DNA from: Tieghemiomyces parasiticus
Lineage: Eukaryota; Kickxellomycota; Dimargaritomycetes; Dimargaritales; Dimargaritaceae
Length of the DNA: 12,704 nt
Direction: 5' to 3'
Assembly: GCA_027575765.1 (NCBI GenBank)
Contig: JANBPT010001188.1
Location: 1 to 12,704 of the forward strand
Each line of letters starts with the position of its first letter. Position 1 is the stretch's first letter. Shown here one piece after another: positions 7,680 to 12,704 of the stretch. The notes below the pieces were generated by a model. It made no database searches. It saw nothing but the letters and a program-made list of their open reading frames with translations, and was not told where the DNA came from. Made by a program: the position numbers and the translations under genes.

Positions 7680-10442
7680 ATGCTCGTCCAGCCGCAACGG
7701 TGGCTCCCGTGGGCCCTCCTCGCGGCCGGCCTACCCCTGCTGCCAGTGAGCGCCGAGTTGATGGCCTCCCAGGCCGCGGGGGTGTACTACGACAAGCGAC
7801 TCTACCTCTTTGGCGGTTTCAAATCGCTACCTGGTCCGGCCAATGCAACCTTTGTGTCTGAAAACTACTCGCTCTTCCTTGACAATCGATTCTCGACCCA
7901 TAACCCGCTGTGGGAGGCCAGCTTCATTGGCCGGGTCGACGCACCTATCGTCGCCGGGGCCACGGCCACCCTAATCCGTCAACAGGACGATACGCCGATC
8001 GTAGTGGTGGCCGGGGGTGACGGGCCCCCGGAGGAGCGCACCCGTAGTTCCTTCAGCGCCTACAATTTCAAGACCGGCGCGTGGACTCGTTGGGGGATCG
8101 CTGGCGACCGGCTTTACGGTGCCTCTGCTGTGTACGCTCCGCAGATTGGTCAGGTCGTTTACTTTGGGGGCCAGCTGGTTAAGGACACAGGCCCTGTGAA
8201 AGACAGCGAGACGGGCCAGTTGCACCTGTTCGACCCGGACTCCTTAGCATGGAATACGCCCAACCTCACGTCCGCCAGCGACAATGCACCTTCCCCGCGC
8301 TATCTGCACCAATCAGTCATGGTTAATCTTACCCATATGGCCGTCATCGGCGGCTGCGGTAATAATTCCATGGTTGACCCGGGTACCGTCTATCTCTATG
8401 ACACGGTGCGGGCTGCCTGGACGCACGTTAGCGCATCTGGTGCGTGGTTCCCCGGCCTCCGGCTCTTTGGCATCGCCAGTAAGTATAGTATGCCCTATCG
8501 ACCGGTGCACCGCCAGTGAAACTATGTGGACAGCCCGGTGCATCCCCACCTTTGTGGTAATCACTCTAACCCTCCTATCTACCCATCTTCGCCCAAATGC
8601 CGCCCATCTTCACCTCGAACTCCCCCCCTTCCAGGCTACTTTGGTCGCATCATCGTCACGGGTGGCCTCATCGACATGGATAACAACAGCTTCTTCGGTG
8701 ACGTGGCAATACTCGATACCGACACCTGGACCTGGTCTCGGCCTCCCCTCCCCGATGCCAGCCAGCTTGGTATGGGGCGGTACGGTCATGCCTCAACCTT
8801 GATTGGCAAGTACCTGGTCTCCAGTCTCGGAGTCCTCCGCACCGATATGGGCTCCCGTGCTTCGAGGGACTATTTCGGAAATGCTCATCCCAAGCTGCAC
8901 GGTACATCAAACACCCCCGCTGCCGGCGCTACACCTGACACTGAACTTTCGCAACGCACCCTGCACCGGCGGACCGCACTCCACCGCCGTGCCGACCAGC
9001 CCAGCGGCACAGATCAGCTGGTGGTATTGGACGTTGCAGCGTGGAAGACGGTTGAGTCCTTCGACCTGAACGCCGCCCTCAGCGGCCGCGAGGACCCCGT
9101 GAATAGTATTCTGATGGGCCTGGCCAAGGGCTCGGCCAGTCTTTCCGCGGGGGCCATCGTGGGTATCGTGCTTGGTGCGGTGGCCGTCATCGCCTCCTTG
9201 GTGTTGGGAATGTGGTGTTGTAAGCGGCACCGCCGCCGCCAGATGATGCTCCAGCGTACGCCCTCGGGCAAGGGCGGGGCCCGAGGTCTGGCCGGGCTCA
9301 CCTCCTCCCTCACGGAACGCGGCCAAATGGATTCCGGCGTGGACCTCGGAGAGAAAGCCGACGGCAGTGGAGATGAGGGAGACAAAAGTAAGTCACGCCG
9401 CCACCGCCGCCGATCCAGAAAGTCGACCCGGCGGAGCAGGAAGAGGCATGGGGATCGGGGAGATGCCGCGGTTACCGAGTGTTCTGAAGGGGACGATGAA
9501 TCGGATGCAGATCTGCCCCCTCGTTCTGGCAGTACAAAGCGCCCCAGTCTCAAGTCCCGCTCCCAAAAATCGAAGCCGAGGAGTAAGAGCAAGTCCAAGA
9601 GCCGCCATAAGGACAAGTCGCGCAGTAAGGATAAGGACCGAGACGGTCGCCGCCGAACCCTCGACATCCCGCAGCGCTCAGAGGATGCCGAAACCGAGGA
9701 AACCCGACTAGCGGCGCGCACCAATCGGTCCAGCCCCACTGTCCATTTGCCCCGGTCGTCCATTAACGGCGAGGGCTACCCATTAGGCCTAATGCCGTCT
9801 GCTCCAACTTCCCGAAACAGCTCGGCCCATGCTAGGCCCGGCGAGCGGAACGTCTCCATCGACGCGTCCAGCCAGCATAGTACCAGCAGTGGAGGGAGCA
9901 GCCACGCGCGTGCAGTTCGCATAGGCCGGATCGTAGGTGGCAGTTCCGGCCTCCGCCCTAGCCTCAACGAGACCACACGGTCGTCTTACCATGGTGGCGG
10001 TGAAGACAGTGGTGGGTTGTCACATGTCACGGGGCGCGCATCGGGGTCACGTAAAAATCCGCGGACGAGTTCCTCGCAGCGCCGCTCGGACGGTAACGTC
10101 CTCGCCCCGGCGATGAAGCCTCCGCGACCACCGGCCAACGCCTCCGCGCCGCCCCCACTCATGGTCTCGCCGTCCATGTTCATCGGGCCCAATGGTGTTC
10201 CCATGGGCCCGCCTATGATGTCCCCACCACCTTGCACGTACGGTATTCCAATGCCTATTGCGCCGCCGCCCGGCGGGGGCTGGTACGCTGGTGCTTCTCA
10301 TCACCCAGGCAACCCAGTTCTGTTCGCCCCGTACCATACCCCGTCCCTTCAACACCACAGCGGCGGTCCAGCCCTTCCAGCCACCGTCCACTCGAAATTC
10401 GAGGAGCTGACGCCGTCGACTTCTGTGGGCCCTGGACACTAA
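7680..10442 (+). CDS. Kelch-repeat single-pass membrane protein
   Basis: Probably a cell-surface protein with an extracellular kelch beta-propeller and a cytoplasmic tail; ligand and process unknown. Exons 7680-8478 and 8635-10442 join to 868 residues. Residues 1-25 form a signal peptide (WALLAAGLPLLPVSA core). Kelch blades carry GG pairs at about 45, 112, 163, 224 and 276, each followed by a hydrophobic-Asp strand and a W (W137, W191, W247 and exon 2 WTWSR). A sixth, degenerate blade (YLVSSLG near 326-331) is split from its LVVLDVAAW strand (about 395-403) by a roughly 55-residue basic low-complexity insertion. A TM helix at 438-460 ends in CCKRHRRR, which sets the tail as cytoplasmic. The tail has two RS/KS-rich basic blocks (515-541, 568-608) and a Pro/Met/Gly-rich stretch (758-816). 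Start chosen: G at -3 and an immediate signal peptide. This architecture is common among fungal kelch proteins; no named orthologue is claimed. Confidence 0.88.
8479..8634 (+). other. Intron of kelch membrane protein gene
   Basis: Donor GCCA|GTAAGT, acceptor CTTCCAG, 156 nt, phase 1. The branch site CTCTAAC is at 8564-8570, with no AG between it and the acceptor. Splicing creates Ser267 and joins LRLFGIA to YFGRIIVTGG inside the propeller, restoring the fifth blade. Without splicing the frame stops at 8517-8519. Confidence 0.92.
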
Positions 10443-10615
10443 GTCCGTTTCAATACGACAGCAATCTCGCAAGCCAGCTTTTCTACATCACTCTTTGCAT
10501 TTATGGGATTTCACTCGTGCTTATTAAAATCGATGCCACCAAACTACTTACACAGCTTTCAGCATAGACTGGGGATGCGTCTCCCTTGGAGGATTACCAC
10601 CCAGGTGTGGGTTCA

Positions 10616-10621
10616 AATAAA
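10616..10621 (+). terminator. Possible polyadenylation signal of kelch gene
   Basis: AATAAA lies 174 nt after the kelch stop and just before the convergent tRNA-Phe gene. Its last three bases are shared with the A5 run that reads as a Pol III T5 terminator on the other strand. Confidence 0.5.
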
Positions 10622-10623
10622 AA
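10619..10623 (-). terminator. Pol III terminator of tRNA-Phe
   Basis: On the minus strand this is TTTTT, the first run of four or more T downstream of the tRNA-Phe 3' end (22 nt after the discriminator base). That is the usual Pol III stop signal. Confidence 0.7.
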
Positions 10624-10645
10624 GTTAGATGAACCGTGGTTTCTT

Positions 10646-10718
10646 TGCGCCCTTCGTGGATCGAACACGAGACCTTTAGATCTTCAGTCTAACGCTCTCC
10701 CAACTGAGCTAAGGCCGC
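10646..10718 (-). tRNA. tRNA-Phe (GAA)
   Basis: A 73-nt intronless cloverleaf ending in discriminator A. Acceptor GCGGCCT pairs with AGGGCGC except for a G-G opposition at 4:69. The D arm is GCTC-AGTTGGGA-GAGC. The anticodon arm is TTAGA-CTGAAGA-TCTAA, with anticodon GAA. The variable loop is AGGTC. The T arm is TCGTG-TTCGATC-CACGA. Box A and box B are intact. The anticodon arm context (ACTGAAGATCT) is the same as in other fungal tRNA-Phe genes. CCA is not encoded. The gene is convergent with the kelch gene, and its 5' end abuts repeat copy A. Confidence 0.93.
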
Positions 10719-11140
10719 TTCACATTTGTGAAGCCGATCACGGGTTGTTGATTTAAAGAGCTGTAGTAGGCCGCCTCTACACAATAAGCATAAGAAAAGA
10801 AAGAAAAGAGACCGGGCAACCTCTGGGAGAGGCCCGGAAGAGACGGAGGCTGCCTGGCTCTCCACCAATCATCATAGATCATTTTAGCATAGTCATAGTA
10901 TATAAGCTGGACCCAAGTATGCATCTCAGTGTCCGGCAGCTTTTTCTGTTTATCCTGTCCCATTGTGCCACCCGTTGGCACTATTCCGTTAAGTAAACCT
11001 AGTATTGATATTCTCCCAACCTCGTTTATCATTACACATTTGCAGGTTTTCTTTGTGCGACAACTCCGTCAATAGTTGTCCGATTTCACTTTGCGTTACA
11101 GATTCGGATACCCCTGTTCCGACTGTATATTCTTGAACAC
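10719..11140. repeat. Diverged repeat, copy A
   Basis: Copy A begins at the 5' end of tRNA-Phe with CACATTTGTG and is colinear with copy B (offset about 1392 at the left end, 1380 near ACTTTGCGTT at 11088). Shared landmarks in order: CACATTTGTG, GTAGTAGGCC versus GTAATAGGCC, an AAAGAAAG tract, the CCTCT/AGAG hairpin, GACCCAAGTA versus GGCCCAAGTA, the CCGGCAGCTTTTT versus CCTGGCAGCTTTTT segment, and ACTTTGCGTT. The ends are approximate. On the minus strand it holds a 107-codon open frame (11032-10709) that starts near ATGGGACAGGA at copy-internal position and runs into the tRNA gene; no family is recognised and it is not preserved in copy B. The nature (solo LTR, segmental duplication, other) is unresolved. 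Confidence 0.65.
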
Positions 11141-11149
11141 TTCACCCCG

Positions 11150-12110
11150 TCCCGGAGGTTCTTTTGCAAGCAGGACCGGCTATCTGATCCCGGTCCGCTT
11201 TACACATTGGTGATGAGGGCACCTCTACTCACACTTACTAACCGCCCTGATGCTCCAACTCGTGATCATTGCGGAATGCCTATTGTTCACCATGCTATTA
11301 AGGCTTAATACATCTCTACTATTCTTTATTCTTTGATATTCCTACTTTTACCATTGATCCGCCTTACACTTCCACATCCTCTGTTGATCAATCCTATTTA
11401 ATATCTTTTGGCAACCACCACATTGTGTTACCTTCACCATACTTGTACTTTGCTCTATCCTTGACTGCCATCCCTATAAAAGGATGCCTGTACTGATATT
11501 AGGCCCAAGTCTAATACCATAACCAAAAGGCTATTCTACTATCACAGAATATGTGGTTCTGAAATAGTAGACTTGGACTTTACCTTGGGAAAATCTAATG
11601 TGGTGGTTCCCAATCACCACAATGCCTATTCTTGCACAACCCAATAAGAACCAGTATTCACCAATTCCTTCTTCATTGTATCCCTTGAGACGTGTGAAAA
11701 CTTTACACACCATCACAACATTTTGTGGTGCAGACACCTGCTCTGCCTCTTGAAGGGATCTAGTGGACATGCCAATACCAAAGAAATGTAAACAATGGTC
11801 AAAACCCCAAAGGGGGAAAGGCCACTCAAAGTTTTAAGGTTAAGGGCAATATGCAGGGAGATGTAGGTCCTTTCCCTGCACTGGAATATAGGAAGCAAGC
11901 CTGTACTAGTAAGGAAGGGCTTGACAGTTATTCTTCCTTTCTGATATATTTTTATATCATCTTTATTTATCTTGCATAGTAAGGATGCCATCACAGTCCC
12001 ATACTACTTACATTACCCCAATAGTAAACAAACCTTTGTTACCACTTGCTGCCAGACATAGATAGTTCTCATGTACTGTCTGAATATTATCCTAGTTTCT
12101 ATGGCCTAGC
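11150..12110. other. AT-rich, CpG-depleted spacer without a supported gene
   Basis: G+C is clearly lower than in the gene half, and CpG is nearly absent from about 11362 onward. Minus-strand open frames of 79 and 93 codons (11770-11531 and 11994-11713) have AT-rich codons and no recognised family; they could be relics of a mobile element. Two short hairpins built on GTGGTG/CACCAC are present (11599-11621 and 11711-11730). Confidence 0.5.
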
Positions 12111-12111
12111 C

Positions 12112-12520
12112 CCACATTTGTGTGAAGCTGAGTGTGGCTTCTACCTTTGAGGGTTTGTAATAGGCCACACATATAGCTCCAAAGAAAGAAAAAATGGGTT
12201 GACCTCTAAGAGAGTTCCCAAAGAGCTTGAGGCCTCAGGAGGCCATCAACTGCTAATATCATAGGTCATCCTAGTGCCACAGTATAAAAGATAGGCCCAA
12301 GTAGGTAACATAGGACCTGGCAGCTTTTTTCCGATTTTTGGCCCATAGTGGCATTAGTTCTTAGAAAGCCAATATCATTATTTCCTTAGGCTCAAGTGCC
12401 ACTGTCCGCCTCCTTGTGAGTTATCACTTGTTTCTGAAGTTTCCTCTATGCCTAGCTGTTCATTCTTACTTTGCGTTGCATATTTGGAATCACTGCAACT
12501 GGATTTATGCTTTTGGGTCC
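12112..12520. repeat. Diverged repeat, copy B (CpG-decayed)
   Basis: Direct, colinear and more AT-rich relative of copy A, about 1.39 kb away. The landmark order is the same and the similarity is judged by eye, with indels. Most alignable CpG dinucleotides of copy A are TpG or CpA here, while ACTTTGCGTT (12468-12477) keeps its CpG. The boundaries are approximate; the right end lies before the tRNA-Pro gene. Confidence 0.62.
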
Positions 12521-12618
12521 TCGATAGCTTGGCAGCGGCCCTTTTGTAAGTTGTACCAGATTTTGTAGAAGAGTACGTTTCACGCAAGTAATAAAAGGAG
12601 AAGCAAATTACAAAAACT

Positions 12619-12622
12619 AAAA
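12619..12622 (-). terminator. Pol III terminator of tRNA-Pro
   Basis: On the minus strand this is TTTT, 5 nt after the tRNA-Pro discriminator base. A TTTTT run follows at 12616-12612 as a backup. Both fit Pol III termination. Confidence 0.65.
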
Positions 12623-12627
12623 TATAC

Positions 12628-12699
12628 GGGCTCAACTGGGAATCGAACCCAGGACCACTCCCACCCTAAGGGAGTATTATACCACTAAACCATTGAGCC
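12628..12699 (-). tRNA. tRNA-Pro (AGG)
   Basis: A 72-nt intronless cloverleaf with discriminator C. Acceptor GGCTCAA pairs perfectly with TTGAGCC. The D arm contains GGTTTAGTGGTATAAT, as in eukaryotic tRNA-Pro. The anticodon arm is CTCCC-TTAGGGT-GGGAG, with anticodon AGG (read as IGG after editing). The T arm is CTGGG-TTCGATT-CCCAG. CCA is not encoded. Only 5 nt of upstream sequence lie inside the window. Confidence 0.93.
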
Positions 12700-12704
12700 A
12701 CTAT

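Noticed and set aside
8902..8999. GT..AG segment inside the kelch sixth-blade insertion as a second intron
   Set aside because: It is 98 nt long, so removing it would break the frame that continues correctly to the TM helix and tail.
9014..9763. 249-codon minus-strand open frame
   Set aside because: It is the antisense of the RS/KS-rich kelch tail. Its Leu/Arg/Ser-rich content is a direct consequence of that.
10709..11032. 107-codon minus-strand open frame through repeat copy A into the tRNA
   Set aside because: It ends inside tRNA-Phe, the corresponding frame in copy B has stops and shifts, and no family is recognised. It is kept only as a note under the repeat.
11248..11320. Possible tRNA-Pro fossil at the position matching repeat offset
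   Set aside because: No paired acceptor arms, no box B and no anticodon stem could be found.
12378..12635. 85-codon minus-strand open frame beginning in tRNA-Pro
   Set aside because: Its start lies in the tRNA T arm and acceptor region and it runs through the repeat. The hydrophobic N-terminus is an AT-rich artefact of the terminator region.
1..12704. CRISPR array, operon or prokaryotic mobile element
   Set aside because: No regularly spaced repeats or bacterial-type genes occur, and introns and eukaryotic families show the DNA is nuclear eukaryotic.

Overview
The window looks like nuclear DNA of a fungus, probably an early-diverging lineage. The genes carry spliceosomal introns of about 150-200 nt with GTAAGT-type donors and CTCTAAC/TACTAAC-type branch sites. 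The protein set is eukaryotic (SRP9, a Pba1/PAC1 proteasome chaperone, a eukaryotic-type guanine deaminase, a kelch membrane protein). Genes are compact and GC-rich, and eukaryotic tRNA genes are present. Placement in Zoopagomycota or a related group is a guess from style, not something the sequence proves.

Layout. (1) 1-348, minus strand: the 5' part of an SRP9-like gene (two exons, cut by the window start). (2) 349-870: a divergent intergenic region with two CCAAT boxes. (3) 871-2726, plus: a three-exon gene for a Pba1/PAC1-type 20S proteasome assembly chaperone ending in an HbYX-like C-terminus. (4) 3462-4916, plus: an intronless guanine deaminase with all expected zinc ligands. (5) 4917-7679: 2.76 kb in which I see no convincing gene, only small inverted repeats and a pyrimidine-rich strand. 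(6) 7680-10442, plus: a two-exon gene for a secreted-then-anchored kelch protein (signal peptide, kelch blades, one TM helix, basic RS/KS-rich and proline-rich tail). (7) 10646-10718, minus: tRNA-Phe(GAA). (8) 10719-12620: AT-richer, almost CpG-free DNA carrying two diverged direct copies of an unidentified repeat of about 400 bp. (9) 12628-12699, minus: tRNA-Pro(AGG).

The protein genes are unrelated housekeeping or surface functions (protein targeting, proteasome assembly, purine salvage, cell surface) and do not form a pathway. The most unusual part is the right end. In the aligned repeat pair most CpGs of the copy beside tRNA-Phe appear as TpG or CpA in the other copy, and the surrounding kilobase has lost nearly all CpG. 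This is the footprint expected of cytosine methylation or a RIP-like process acting on repeats between two tRNA genes. I did not find a clearly new multi-gene system.
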